From Azospirillum sp. RU38E (GTDB taxonomy: Bacteria; Pseudomonadota; Alphaproteobacteria; Azospirillales; Azospirillaceae), in NCBI RefSeq assembly GCF_900188385.1, contig NZ_FZOI01000001.1, forward strand, positions 248,001-312,000: a DNA stretch of 64,000 nucleotides. Direction: 5' to 3'. Positions 41,715 through 50,662 of this stretch are shown piece by piece. The notes below the pieces were generated by a model that did not search any database, was not told where the DNA came from, and saw only the letters and a program-made list of their open reading frames with translations. How positions within the stretch are numbered: position 1 is the first letter of the stretch; every line of letters begins with the position of its first letter. Made by a program: the position numbers and the translations under genes.

Positions 41715-42116
41715 ATGAGCCTCCATGCCACCGGTACTTTCGACGTCAAGATGACGCCCGCCGGCGAACCCGATGCGGCCGACGGCACCAGCCTGGGCCA
41801 GATGCTGCTGGACAAGCAATTTCACGGCCCCCTGGACGCCACCGGCCAGGGCCGGATGCTGACCGCGCATACGGGGGTGGAGGGCTCGGCGGTCTATGTG
41901 GCGCTTGAACGGGTGAGTGGCACGCTGAACGGGCGCAGCGGCAGTTTCGTGCTGCGTCACCTAGGCACCATGGATCGCGGCCACCCGCATTTGTCCATCT
42001 CCGTCGTGCCGGACAGCGGTTCCGGTGGCTTGACCGGTATTTCCGGGGAGATGGCCATCAAGGTGGCCGACGGGAACCATTATTACGATTTCACCTATGA
42101 TCTGCCGGGTGAGTGA
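41715..42116 (+). CDS. DUF3224 protein
   Basis: A 133-residue small beta-barrel-like protein. SLHATGTFDVKMTPAGEP, SLGQMLLDKQFHGPLDATGQ and GSFVLRHLGTM are the usual DUF3224 pattern. No signal peptide; biochemical role unknown. It follows the GlmS-like gene by 69 bp on the same strand and may be cotranscribed. Confidence 0.8.
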   Translation: MSLHATGTFDVKMTPAGEPDAADGTSLGQMLLDKQFHGPLDATGQGRMLTAHTGVEGSAVYVALERVSGTLNGRSGSFVLRHLGTMDRGHPHLSISVVPDSGSGGLTGISGEMAIKVADGNHYYDFTYDLPGE

Positions 42117-42175
42117 GGGGGGATATCCTTGTTTCCGCCTCCTGGCTCTCTGCTCTCACCCTTTATCCCTCTCTC

Positions 42176-42264
42176 TACCGTCACCCCGGCGCAGGCCGGG
42201 GTCCAGTTTCATAGAGCGAAGCGCCTGTGGCCCCTGGACCCCGGCCTGCGCCGGGGTGACGGTA
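42176..42264. repeat. Long perfect inverted repeat
   Basis: Arms of 31 bp (42176-42206 and 42234-42264) match perfectly around a 27-nt spacer; the core CACCCCGGCGCAGGCCGGGG is itself partly palindromic. The same kind of GC-rich palindrome is common in intergenic DNA of many alphaproteobacteria. It lies between the DUF3224 and methyltransferase genes and could terminate transcription in both directions. Confidence 0.9.
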
Positions 42265-42402
42265 ATGGGCAATTGAGTAGCTTTGCGCCTTCATCGGTTA
42301 CGGCTCAACAAACCGCGTCCCTTCCCCCCGATAATCCCCCCTTGCCAGTCCCCCGGCGCTGAACGATGGTGAGCGCCGATATCACCCCAGCCAGGTTGCC
42401 CT

Positions 42403-44202
42403 TTGGTTCGCCGCACCCGCCCTGTTCCCAGCCCTGCCAAGGCCCCGCGCAAGCGCGCGGGGGCGCTGCCGGCTGACGGGTCGGCGCTGCTGCTGGCCGC
42501 CGCCGCTGCCCTGGCCGCACAGCAGCGCCGGCATGTGGCGGCCATTGCCGGGCTGGTGGTGCAATCCTATTGGGCCGCCCTGGAAACCGGCCTGCCCATT
42601 GCATCGCCGCCGCCGGAACTGCCGGCCCGGCTGCCGGTTGGGTTAGACGAGGCGATGCGGGAACAGGCAACCCGCTGGGGGGCCGATCTGGCACCGCTGC
42701 CGGTGCCGCTGGTCTGTGAGAAGCTGGGCAATCTTTATGCCGGTCTGCTGTCGGCGGAACATCGCGCCCGCCATGGCGTGTTCTACACCCCCGCCTCGCT
42801 CGCCTCCTGTCTGGCCGATCAGGCGGAAGGGGCGGGGCTGGATTGGGTGTCGGCGCGGGTGCTGGACCCGGCATCGGGCTGCGGTGCCTTTCTGGTGGCC
42901 TGCGGGCTGCGCATGGCCGGGGCCCTGCGCAATGTGGAGCCGGCCCTGGCCGCCCGCGCGATTGCCACCCGGCTGCGCGGCTGGGAACTGGACCCGGTGG
43001 CAGCCTGGATTTCCGTGGTGATGCTGGAGGCGGCCTTGCTGCCGCTGCTGCACGGCACCGGCCAGCGGCTGGGCGATTGCGTGCAGGCCGGGGACAGCCT
43101 GGACCGGGGGGAGGATCCCTGCTTCGATCTGGTGATCGGCAACCCGCCCTATGGCCGTCAGGTGCTGCCCAAGCCGGTGCGGGCCCGATTCGCCCGCAGC
43201 CTGTTCGGCCATGCCAATCTTTATGGCGTGTTCATGGATCTGGCGGTGCGGCTGGCCCGGCCCGGCGGGCTGGTCTGTTTCCTGACCCCCAGTTCCTTTC
43301 TGGGTGGCGATTATTTCAAGCATCTGCGCCGCACCCTGGCAGAGGAAGCGCCGCCCCTGCGGCTGGATTTCGTCGAACAGCGCAAGGGCGTGTTTGACAA
43401 TGTGCTGCAGGAAACCGTGCTGGCGACCTATCGCCGGGCCGGTGGTGGTGTGCGCCGCCCGCGCCGGGCAGAGGTGCGGATGATCCAGATCGCCCAGGGC
43501 GGCGGCATCGGCCTTTGCCCCGCCGGCCATTTCACCCTGCCGGCGGATGTGACGGCCCCCTGGATTCTGCCCCGGCACGCGGGGGAGGCGGACTTGGCGG
43601 CCAGCCTGCGTGCCATGGGCCATCGGCTGGCTGATTGGGGCTATGGCGTTTCCACCGGCCCGCTGGTCTGGAACCGGCACAAGCCGCAGATCGGCGATGC
43701 GAAGGGCCGGGGTGCCATCCCTCTGGTCTGGGCGGAAAGCATCACGCCCGATGGGCGCTTTGCCTATCGTTGCCAGAAGGCCAATCACAAGCCCTGGTTC
43801 ATCCCCGGTCCCGGCGATGATTGGCTGGTGATCCGCCAACCCTGCGTACTGTTGCAGCGGACCACGGCCAAGGAACAGGCCCGCCGGCTGATCGCCGCCG
43901 AAATGCCGGCCAGCTTCATCACCCCGCATGGCGGGGTGACGGTGGAAAACCACGTCAATATGCTGGTGCCGCGCGTGGCCCGCCCGCCCGTATCGCCCGC
44001 CGTGCTGGCCGCCTTTCTGAACAGCCGGGCGGCCGACCGGGCCTTCCGCTGCCTGTCCGGTTCCGTTGCGGTGTCGGCGTTTGAGTTGCAGGCCATGCCG
44101 CTGCCCGATCCCAAGGCCCTGGCGCCGCTGGCCCGGCTGGTGGCGCAGGGGGCGACGCGGGACGCATTGGATGCCGCCTGTGATGCGCTGTATGGCCTGT
44201 GA
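42403..44202 (+). CDS. Type II N6-adenine DNA methyltransferase
   Basis: A 599-residue modification enzyme. SAM-binding motif I is VLDPASGCGAFLVA (about residues 149-162) and catalytic motif IV is DLVIGNPPYGR, giving N6-adenine specificity. YAGLLSAEHRARHGVFYTP upstream of motif I and the large C-terminal recognition region resemble M.PstI/Eco57I-like enzymes. The TTG start lacks a strong ribosome-binding site, so the N-terminus is uncertain. It overlaps the downstream endonuclease gene by 4 bp, so methylase is made first. Confidence 0.88.
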   Translation: MVRRTRPVPSPAKAPRKRAGALPADGSALLLAAAAALAAQQRRHVAAIAGLVVQSYWAALETGLPIASPPPELPARLPVGLDEAMREQATRWGADLAPLPVPLVCEKLGNLYAGLLSAEHRARHGVFYTPASLASCLADQAEGAGLDWVSARVLDPASGCGAFLVACGLRMAGALRNVEPALAARAIATRLRGWELDPVAAWISVVMLEAALLPLLHGTGQRLGDCVQAGDSLDRGEDPCFDLVIGNPPYGRQVLPKPVRARFARSLFGHANLYGVFMDLAVRLARPGGLVCFLTPSSFLGGDYFKHLRRTLAEEAPPLRLDFVEQRKGVFDNVLQETVLATYRRAGGGVRRPRRAEVRMIQIAQGGGIGLCPAGHFTLPADVTAPWILPRHAGEADLAASLRAMGHRLADWGYGVSTGPLVWNRHKPQIGDAKGRGAIPLVWAESITPDGRFAYRCQKANHKPWFIPGPGDDWLVIRQPCVLLQRTTAKEQARRLIAAEMPASFITPHGGVTVENHVNMLVPRVARPPVSPAVLAAFLNSRAADRAFRCLSGSVAVSAFELQAMPLPDPKALAPLARLVAQGATRDALDAACDALYGL

Positions 44203-45272
44203 CCATGGGTCTGCCGCCGCTGCTGGACCGGGCAGAAATCGCCCGCCGCCTGAAACTGATCTTTCCTGAGGGTACGCCCGAACGGGATAAATGCGTGCGC
44301 GATGCCGCCGCCGCCACGGTGGGGGCCTTCCTTTATATTGGTGCGGTGGAGGGGGCGGATATCTGGGGCAACCCGGTGCATGTGGTGCGCATGGGCGAAA
44401 CCAGGATGCTGTTCGCCGCCGATGAGGAGGCCCGCGCCACCTATGCCAAGGCGGCCACCGCTATGGGCAATCGCTGGTATCAGGATAACAGCCGCGAACA
44501 GGTGCGGGATGAGGTGATTCGCCAGGGGCTGATCCCCAATGGCGCCATCATTGAACGGCCGGGCGTGCCCACCACCTCTTCCAAGCCGCGCTATGCCTTG
44601 GCGGCGCGCTTTGCCGCCTTGTTTGATCCCACTCTGGCGGGTGAAACATTGGATGCGGCGGCGGCAGCCTGGGCGACAGCCACGCTGAACGCCGCCGCAC
44701 GGGCGCGCATCAATTCCCTGCGCGTCAGCACCGAAAGCGATGCCGAGGATGTGCTGGTGCGCTTTCCCAACCGGGAGACGCGATTGCTGGCCCCCGGTCC
44801 CAGTTCGCTGATCGCCAAGGCGGTGGTGGAGGAATTCGCCCCCCGCTTCCTGGCTGACCCGGTGGTGCTGTGGTTGAGCGAGAGTGCCGCCAAGGTGGCC
44901 GCGCGGGATGAGGGCTGGATCAAACGGTTGGGCCTGCGCATCACGCCCGACCGCACCTTGCCCGACATCATCCTGCTGGATCGCGGCCATAGCGCTGATG
45001 ATCTGATGCTGGTCTTCGTGGAGGTGGTGGCCACTGACGGGCCGGTGACGGAACAGCGCGCCCAGGCCTTTCTGGAAATCGCGCGCGAAGGCGGATTCGG
45101 GCCCGCCCATGTCGCCTGTGTCACCGCCTTTCTGGACCGCTCCCGGACAGAAGTGAAAAAGGCGCTGCCCTCGCTTGGCTGGGGCAGTCAGGTTTGGTTC
45201 GCGTCGGAACCCGACCGGCTGATGCGGCTGGACCCGGCACCTGCTCGGCTGCGGGGATTATCCGCCCCCTGA
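44199..45272 (+). CDS. Type II restriction endonuclease, BsuBI/PstI family
   Basis: A 357-residue endonuclease. The C-terminal half has the PD-(D/E)xK core of the BsuBI/PstI family: TLPDIILLDRGHSADDLMLVF then VEVVATDGPVTEQRAQAF, where the Asp of LPD and the Glu of VEV are the expected metal ligands. RYALAARFAALFD and RETRLLAPGPSSLIAKAVVE are also family-like. Known members cut CTGCAG; here specificity is inferred only from family. GTG 44199 overlaps the methylase stop; ATG 44205 is the alternative. No control-protein gene was seen. Confidence 0.85.
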   Translation: MTMGLPPLLDRAEIARRLKLIFPEGTPERDKCVRDAAAATVGAFLYIGAVEGADIWGNPVHVVRMGETRMLFAADEEARATYAKAATAMGNRWYQDNSREQVRDEVIRQGLIPNGAIIERPGVPTTSSKPRYALAARFAALFDPTLAGETLDAAAAAWATATLNAAARARINSLRVSTESDAEDVLVRFPNRETRLLAPGPSSLIAKAVVEEFAPRFLADPVVLWLSESAAKVAARDEGWIKRLGLRITPDRTLPDIILLDRGHSADDLMLVFVEVVATDGPVTEQRAQAFLEIAREGGFGPAHVACVTAFLDRSRTEVKKALPSLGWGSQVWFASEPDRLMRLDPAPARLRGLSAP

Positions 45273-45335
45273 TTGCGCACCCCGTGAACCTTTTGCCCAG
45301 CGCCGCGACTACCAAGTCAGAGAAGGGGAAGGGCG

Positions 45336-45899
45336 ATGGCACAGGATGAACAGGATGACAGGGCCGATCTGCTGCTGGTGCTGCGGTGCCAGTTGGGGGA
45401 GGCGGCGGCCTTTGACGGGCTGGCCCGCCGCTGGGCCAAACCCCTCCAACGCTATCTGACAAGTTGGACTAGTGATGGCGATGCGCTGGCGGATTTGAGC
45501 CAGGATGTCTGGCTACGGGTCTTGCGCGGCCTGCCCGGCCTGCGGCAGCCGGATCGATTCCGATCCTGGCTGTTCGGCATCGCCCACCGCACGGCGATGG
45601 ACCGGTTTCGGGTAAAATACCGCCAACCACCGCCAATGCCGGCGGAGGCGGCGGATCAGGTCGCCGCTGATGAGTCGGGTGCGGATACCGCCGACCGGGA
45701 AATGCTGCTGGTCGCACTCGACCACGCGCTGGACCGGCTGGGTCCAGTGGAACGCCAGACGCTGACCCTTTTCTATCTGGAAGATATTTCCATCAACGAG
45801 GTTGCCCGCATCACCGGCGTGCCTGCCGGCACGGTGAAATCACGCCTGTCGCGGGGCCGCGCGCAATTGCGCGCCATCATGAAGGAGCAGGAAGCATGA
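45336..45899 (+). CDS. ECF-type RNA polymerase sigma factor
   Basis: A 187-residue sigma-70 family factor lacking region 1 and region 3: region 2 DLSQDVWLRVLRGLPGLRQP and FRSWLFGIAHRTAMDRFR, region 4 LTLFYLEDISINEVARITGV and GTVKSRLSRGRAQLRAI. GAAGGGGAAGGG gives its ribosome-binding site. Its stop overlaps the start of a 4-TM protein gene (ATGA), which is the likely regulator or output of this sigma factor. Stimulus unknown. Confidence 0.88.
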   Translation: MAQDEQDDRADLLLVLRCQLGEAAAFDGLARRWAKPLQRYLTSWTSDGDALADLSQDVWLRVLRGLPGLRQPDRFRSWLFGIAHRTAMDRFRVKYRQPPPMPAEAADQVAADESGADTADREMLLVALDHALDRLGPVERQTLTLFYLEDISINEVARITGVPAGTVKSRLSRGRAQLRAIMKEQEA

Positions 45900-46375
45900 C
45901 AAGGGCAGACAGCGCACAGATCGAAGAACGCCTGATCGCCCAGGGCCGCGCCATGCTCAGCGGGCCGGGGCGCTGGGGACATGTGGCCTTGCTGGCCGCA
46001 GCATTGGCCATGGCGGCGACGCTGGGCAGCCTGCTGGCCACGGAACCGGGCCTGCCGCTGCGGACCACCATATCTTTTTCGGTGATGCTGGCCATGGCGC
46101 TGGCCTGGGTTGCCTATGCGGTTTGGGTGCTGGCGCAGCGCCGCCCGCTTTTCGGCCGGCATCGGGTGGTGGCCAGTTCCATGGGCTGCGGTTTTGCCGG
46201 GCTTTATACGGCCGGTGCCGTCACCCTCTGGCTGGGGGCCGATATGCCGGGGGCGGGGCCGGCGGCCGGGCTTGGGGTGGTGATGCTCGCCGGGGGCGTA
46301 CTGCTGCTGATCCGGGCACGCCGGCAGGTGCAGGCCTTGCAGGCATGGCGCCGCCGGTTGGAAGGCGGGGCCTGA
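45896..46375 (+). CDS. Four-TM membrane protein coupled to the ECF sigma
   Basis: A 159-residue inner-membrane protein with a cytoplasmic N-terminal segment (TRADSAQIEERLIAQGRAML) and four hydrophobic helices (about 29-48, 58-81, 92-113, 123-140), ending in a basic tail. It has no zinc-binding anti-sigma HxxxCxxC motif in the N-terminus. Overlap with the sigma gene suggests a membrane anti-sigma or sensor, by context only. Confidence 0.6.
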   Translation: MTRADSAQIEERLIAQGRAMLSGPGRWGHVALLAAALAMAATLGSLLATEPGLPLRTTISFSVMLAMALAWVAYAVWVLAQRRPLFGRHRVVASSMGCGFAGLYTAGAVTLWLGADMPGAGPAAGLGVVMLAGGVLLLIRARRQVQALQAWRRRLEGGA

Positions 46376-46392
46376 CCGTCCTTAAGAATGAT

Positions 46393-46424
46393 CCCCGCAC
46401 GGCGGCCTAGGCAGCCGTGCGGGG
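46393..46424. terminator. Hairpin between the 4-TM gene and pgm/pmm
   Basis: An 11-bp perfect stem (CCCCGCACGGC/GCCGTGCGGGG) with a 10-nt loop separates the two convergent genes. No T-run on either side. Confidence 0.55.
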
Positions 46425-46434
46425 AAGCATATCA

Positions 46435-47829
46435 TCAGAACCCGGCCGGGGCGGCTATGCCGCTGGCGGCCAGTTCGGCCTTGATGGCGCTGGTCAGGCG
46501 CGTCAGCCCTTCGGCGCTATAGGCTTCGGCGCGGGCAACCAGCACGTCCTGGGTGTTTGAGGCGCGCAGCAGCCACCAGCCATCCTTGGTCTTCACGCGC
46601 ACGCCGTCGATATCATTGACCTCGTCGCCGCTGGCGGCAGCGGCCGCCTTGACGCGGTTCTTGATCTCTTCGACGGAGGCGAACTTGCGCTCTTCCGACA
46701 CCTGGAAGCGGACTTCCGGCGTGTTCAGCACCTCGGGCAACTCGTCGCGCAGGGCGGACAGGGTGCCCTCCCGGCTGACCTGGCCGATCAGGCGCACGCC
46801 GCAATAGGGCGCATCATCATAGCCGTAATATTTATCGGCAAAGAAGATGTGGCCCGACATTTCGCCGGCCAGCGGGCTGTTGGTTTCGGCCATCTTGGCC
46901 TTCAGCAGCGAATGACCCGTCTTCCACATCAGCGGCGTGCCGCCGCACTTGGCGATCTGGTCGAACAGGGTCTGGCTGGCCTTCACATCGGCAATGATGG
47001 TGGCACCGGGATGGCTGCGCAGCACATCCTTGGCATAGATGGCGACCAGCTGGTCGCCCCAGACGATGCGGCCCTTTTCATCCACCGCCCCGATACGGTC
47101 GGCGTCGCCGTCAAAGGCGATGCCCAGATCGGCACCCAGTTCCTTCACCTTGTGGATAATATCCTCAAGGTTTTCCGGGATGGTCGGATCGGGATGGTGG
47201 TTGGGGAAATCGCCGTCAATCTCATCGAACAGCAGCGTGTGCTTGCCCGGCAGCTTGGCGACCAGACGGCGCAGAATCTCGCCCGCCGCCCCATTGCCAT
47301 TGTCCCAGACGACGTTCAGGTCGCGCACACCATCATAATCCTGCAGCAGACGCTCAACATAGGCGTCCTGGATATCGATGGTTTCTTCCGAGCCCTCGCC
47401 GGTGGCGAAGTCACCGGCGGCGGCGATGGTGCCGATTTCCTGGATCTGGGCGCCATAGACGGGGGCCTTGCCCATCATCATCTTGAAGCCGTTATAATCC
47501 GGCGGATTGTGCGAGCCGGTGATCATCAGACCGGCATCCAGCTTCAGGTGGCGCACGGTGAAATACAGCATGGGTGTGGGGCCCAGGCCGATGCGCACGA
47601 CATGCAGGCCGGTGGATTTCAGCCCTTCCACCACGGCCTGCTCCAGTTCCGGGGAGGAATGGCGGCCATCATAACCGATGGCCACCTTGGTGCCGCCCTG
47701 GCGGACAACCTGGGTGCCGAAACCGCGCCCGATGGCGCGGGCGTCGTCGGCATTCACCGTCTTGCCGATGATGCCGCGGATATCATATTCGCGCAGCACC
47801 GTGGGGTGGAACTGATGCGCCAGGGTCAT
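46435..47829 (-). CDS. Phosphomannomutase/phosphoglucomutase
   Basis: A 464-residue alpha-D-phosphohexomutase interconverting glucose-1-P/glucose-6-P and mannose-1-P/mannose-6-P. Motifs in order: active-site Ser loop [15 protein letters not shown], metal loop DGDADRIGA, sugar-binding loop GEMSGHIFF, and phosphate-binding RASNTQD near the C-terminus. It resembles AlgC/ManB of alphaproteobacteria. With ugd and galU it feeds sugar nucleotides to envelope polysaccharides. Confidence 0.92.
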   Translation of the reverse strand: MTLAHQFHPTVLREYDIRGIIGKTVNADDARAIGRGFGTQVVRQGGTKVAIGYDGRHSSPELEQAVVEGLKSTGLHVVRIGLGPTPMLYFTVRHLKLDAGLMITGSHNPPDYNGFKMMMGKAPVYGAQIQEIGTIAAAGDFATGEGSEETIDIQDAYVERLLQDYDGVRDLNVVWDNGNGAAGEILRRLVAKLPGKHTLLFDEIDGDFPNHHPDPTIPENLEDIIHKVKELGADLGIAFDGDADRIGAVDEKGRIVWGDQLVAIYAKDVLRSHPGATIIADVKASQTLFDQIAKCGGTPLMWKTGHSLLKAKMAETNSPLAGEMSGHIFFADKYYGYDDAPYCGVRLIGQVSREGTLSALRDELPEVLNTPEVRFQVSEERKFASVEEIKNRVKAAAAASGDEVNDIDGVRVKTKDGWWLLRASNTQDVLVARAEAYSAEGLTRLTSAIKAELAASGIAAPAGF

Positions 47830-47922
47830 GGTTACGTCACCTAGGATCTGGTGGTTGTTCGATTGATATGGATAGGGGCACAGGTTGACCGCTTTGTGGC
47901 AGCATTAACCGGCGCCTTGATG

Positions 47923-49263
47923 TCAATGGTCGCGGTGCGGTCTTTTCAGCCGTCCCGGGCGCCCGACACAAGAATAAGCGAAACCGAGCATTTCCGCATC
48001 TTCCGGGTTGAAGATGTTGCGCAGGTCCACCAGCACAGGCTGGGTCATCTGCTTGGCGACCCGGCCCAGATTGATCATGCGGAATTCATTCCATTCCGTC
48101 AGAACAACGGCGCAATCCGCCTGTTCCAGCGCGCCATAGGCATCCTCTGCCCAGATCACGCCGGGCAGCAGCTTTTCCGCCTCGTGCCGGCCGGCGGGAT
48201 CAAAGGCGGATACCGTGGCACCGGCCGCCTGCAGGGCGGGGATGATATCCAGCGCCGGGGCATCGCGCATATCGTCCGTGTTGGGCTTGAAGGTCACGCC
48301 CAGGATACCGACGCGCTTGCCCGCCACTGACCCGCCGCAGGCGGCGATGATGCGCTCTGCCATCGCCTTCTTACGCTTGTCGTTGATGTCCACCACGGTT
48401 TCGATGATGCGCAGCGGGCTGCCATAATCCTGCGCCGTGGTTACCAGCGCCAGCGTATCCTTGGGGAAGCACGACCCGCCATAGCCGGGGCCGGGATGCA
48501 GGAACTTCTTGCCGATGCGGTTATCCAGGCCGATGCCCTTGGCCACATCATGCACGTCCGCCCCCACCTTCTCGCACAGATCGGCGATTTCGTTGATGAA
48601 GGTGATCTTGGCAGCCAGGAAAGTGTTGGCGGCATATTTGATCAGTTCCGACGTCTCCAGGCTGGTGAAGACCATCGGTGTTTCAATCAGGAACAGCGGG
48701 CGGTACAGCGCCCGCATCACCTGCCGGGCCCGGTCGCTGTCGGTGCCGATGACCACGCGGTCGGGCCGCATGAAATCCTCAATCGCGGAGCCTTCGCGCA
48801 GGAATTCCGGGTTCGATGCCACATCGAAATCGGCTTCCGGCCGGGTCTTGCGGATGATGCGCGCCACTTCCCGGCCCGTGCCGACGGGCACGGTGCTCTT
48901 GGTGACGATCACCGTGTAATCATCGGGGTCCAGCGACTGCGCGATTTCCGCCGCTGCCGCATAGACATAGGAGAGATCGGCATGGCCATCGCCGCGGCGT
49001 GAGGGCGTGCCGACGGCGATGAACACGGCATCCGCCCCGGCAACGGCACTGGGCAGATCGGTGGTGAAGGACAGCCGGCCCGCCTTGGCGTTCTTTTCCA
49101 CCAGCGCTTCCAACCCTGGTTCATAGATGGGGATTTCCCCCCGGCGCAGCCGTTCGATCTTGCCCTCATCCTTGTCGACGCAGATCGTCTCCACACCGAA
49201 TTCAGAGAAGCAAGCCCCGGATACCAGCCCGACATAGCCGGTTCCAATCACTGCGATCCGCAT
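47923..49263 (-). CDS. ugd: UDP-glucose 6-dehydrogenase
   Basis: A 446-residue NAD-dependent enzyme oxidising UDP-glucose to UDP-glucuronate. N-terminal MRIAVIGTGYVGLVSGACFS is the NAD fold; NPEFLREGSAIEDF and GPGYGGSCFPKDTLAL, with the catalytic Cys, are diagnostic. A C-terminal UDP-binding region follows (VGILGVTFKPNTDDMRDAP). It lies 100 bp downstream of galU, beyond a strong terminator, so probably has its own promoter. Confidence 0.95.
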   Translation of the reverse strand: MRIAVIGTGYVGLVSGACFSEFGVETICVDKDEGKIERLRRGEIPIYEPGLEALVEKNAKAGRLSFTTDLPSAVAGADAVFIAVGTPSRRGDGHADLSYVYAAAAEIAQSLDPDDYTVIVTKSTVPVGTGREVARIIRKTRPEADFDVASNPEFLREGSAIEDFMRPDRVVIGTDSDRARQVMRALYRPLFLIETPMVFTSLETSELIKYAANTFLAAKITFINEIADLCEKVGADVHDVAKGIGLDNRIGKKFLHPGPGYGGSCFPKDTLALVTTAQDYGSPLRIIETVVDINDKRKKAMAERIIAACGGSVAGKRVGILGVTFKPNTDDMRDAPALDIIPALQAAGATVSAFDPAGRHEAEKLLPGVIWAEDAYGALEQADCAVVLTEWNEFRMINLGRVAKQMTQPVLVDLRNIFNPEDAEMLGFAYSCVGRPGRLKRPHRDH

Positions 49264-49303
49264 TTAATCCCCCGTCCAGCCGGGTTAAATCCATACCGGA
49301 TAT

Positions 49304-49353
49304 CAAAAACAAAAGGGGGCGGCCGCCGGCTTCCCCCGCCGGATCGGCCGCCC
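49304..49353 (-). terminator. Rho-independent terminator of galU
   Basis: Beyond the galU stop the mRNA forms GGGCGGCCG/CGGCCGCCC with an inner CCGGC/GCCGG stem, followed by CCTTTTGTTTTT. Position and T-run are textbook. Confidence 0.85.
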
Positions 49354-49363
49354 TTCATGCTGG

Positions 49364-50233
49364 TTAGAGCATGTCCTTCAGGGCCGTGCGCACCTTGTCG
49401 GCCATGTCCGGCCGTTCCAGCGCATAGGCGACGTTGGCCAGCACGAAGCCCAGCTTGTCACCGCAATCGAAGCGGCGGCCTTCGAACTTGAAGCCGTGGA
49501 AGGGCTGATTGCCGATCAGCTTGGCCATGGCGTCGGTCAGCTGAATTTCGCCGCCGGCCCCCTTCTCGAACACCGACAGGTGCTGGAACACTTCCGGCTG
49601 CAGGATATAGCGGCCCTGGATGGACAGGTTGGAGGGGGCCTTGGCCGGCTCCGGCTTTTCCACCAGACCCTTGACGGCGACCAGCTGGCCATCTTCCCCG
49701 GCGATATCCAGGATACCGTATTTGTTGGTCTGCTCCTGCGGCACCTCAAACACGGACAGCATGTTGCCGCCCACCTTGTCATAGGCATCCATCATCTGCG
49801 CCAGGCAGGGGCGGTCGCCCAGCACCTGCTCGTCGGGCAGCAGCACGGCGAATGGCTCATTGCCGACAAATTCGCGCGCACACCAGACGGCATGGCCCAG
49901 GCCCAGCGGTTCGGCCTGACGGACATAGGAGAGGAAGCCGGACTGGATCTGGATAGCTTCCACGATCTTCAGCAGATCATCCTTGCCGCGGCGGCGCAGG
50001 GTCTCGTTCAGCTCGTAATTCAGGTCGAAATGATCTTCCAGCGGGCTTTTCCCCCGGCTGGTGACGAAGCAGAACTGTTCAATTCCCGCAGCCTTCGCCT
50101 CATCAACCGCGTGCTGGATCAGCGGGCGGTCGGCGAGTGGCAGCATTTCCTTCGGGATGGCCTTGGTGGCCGGAAGGAAGCGGGTACCCAGACCCGCAAC
50201 AGGAAATACAGCCTTGCGCACTTTTTGGGGCAT
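49364..50233 (-). CDS. galU: UTP-glucose-1-phosphate uridylyltransferase
   Basis: A 289-residue nucleotidyltransferase making UDP-glucose. The N-terminal VRKAVFPVAGLGTRFLPATK has the GxGTRxLPxTK motif; LIQHAVDEAKAAGI, VGNEPFAVLLPDEQVL and GLVEKPEPAKAPSNL (with the catalytic Lys) follow, and the C-terminal KFEGRRFDCGDKLGFV is standard. I start it at ATG 50233 (MPQKVRK), which has AGGGA upstream. It supplies Ugd downstream. Confidence 0.95.
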   Translation of the reverse strand: MPQKVRKAVFPVAGLGTRFLPATKAIPKEMLPLADRPLIQHAVDEAKAAGIEQFCFVTSRGKSPLEDHFDLNYELNETLRRRGKDDLLKIVEAIQIQSGFLSYVRQAEPLGLGHAVWCAREFVGNEPFAVLLPDEQVLGDRPCLAQMMDAYDKVGGNMLSVFEVPQEQTNKYGILDIAGEDGQLVAVKGLVEKPEPAKAPSNLSIQGRYILQPEVFQHLSVFEKGAGGEIQLTDAMAKLIGNQPFHGFKFEGRRFDCGDKLGFVLANVAYALERPDMADKVRTALKDML

Positions 50234-50662
50234 CTCGGTCCCTGCTGAAAAAGCCAATGAAGATTACGGGCGGGCGGATCAATCCGCCTCGCCCTGTTGT
50301 GCCACGCGCCGCCGACGCCCGCAACATGCCCGCAGAAATGGCGTGTCGAAACAGGGGGGACGGAACCGGCCGCCTTGTTCAACGTTACAGCCGTCCGTCT
50401 GTTCCGCCCATTGATCTTTGTCAGATCGGTGTGGAATTTGGTTGCAGCTGGACGGATGGGGCGGCCAAGGCCATTTGCCATCGGGGTTGAACATGCTAAT
50501 CATGAAATGAATGGGATTTCTGCTGACTTCGTGTCAAACGCCCACAGTTGTGACAGACAGCCGTGGTATTTTGATTTATTAAGGGAATGATCCTGTTGAT
50601 TTGGCGTGCCGCCGGCTCTGCATACCGTGGCGGTACCATCGGGTGACAACAGGAGAAAGCCC
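50234..50662. other. Divergent galU-response regulator intergenic region
   Basis: About 430 bp holding promoters for both flanking genes. The right part (50,500-50,600) is AT-richer, with TTGATTTATTAAGG close to the response regulator. No ORF with a good start site, and no repeat of the hairpin family. Confidence 0.35.

Noticed and set aside
50508-50590. Short ORF in the galU-regulator gap
   Set aside because: No Shine-Dalgarno sequence and composition of an AT-rich promoter region.
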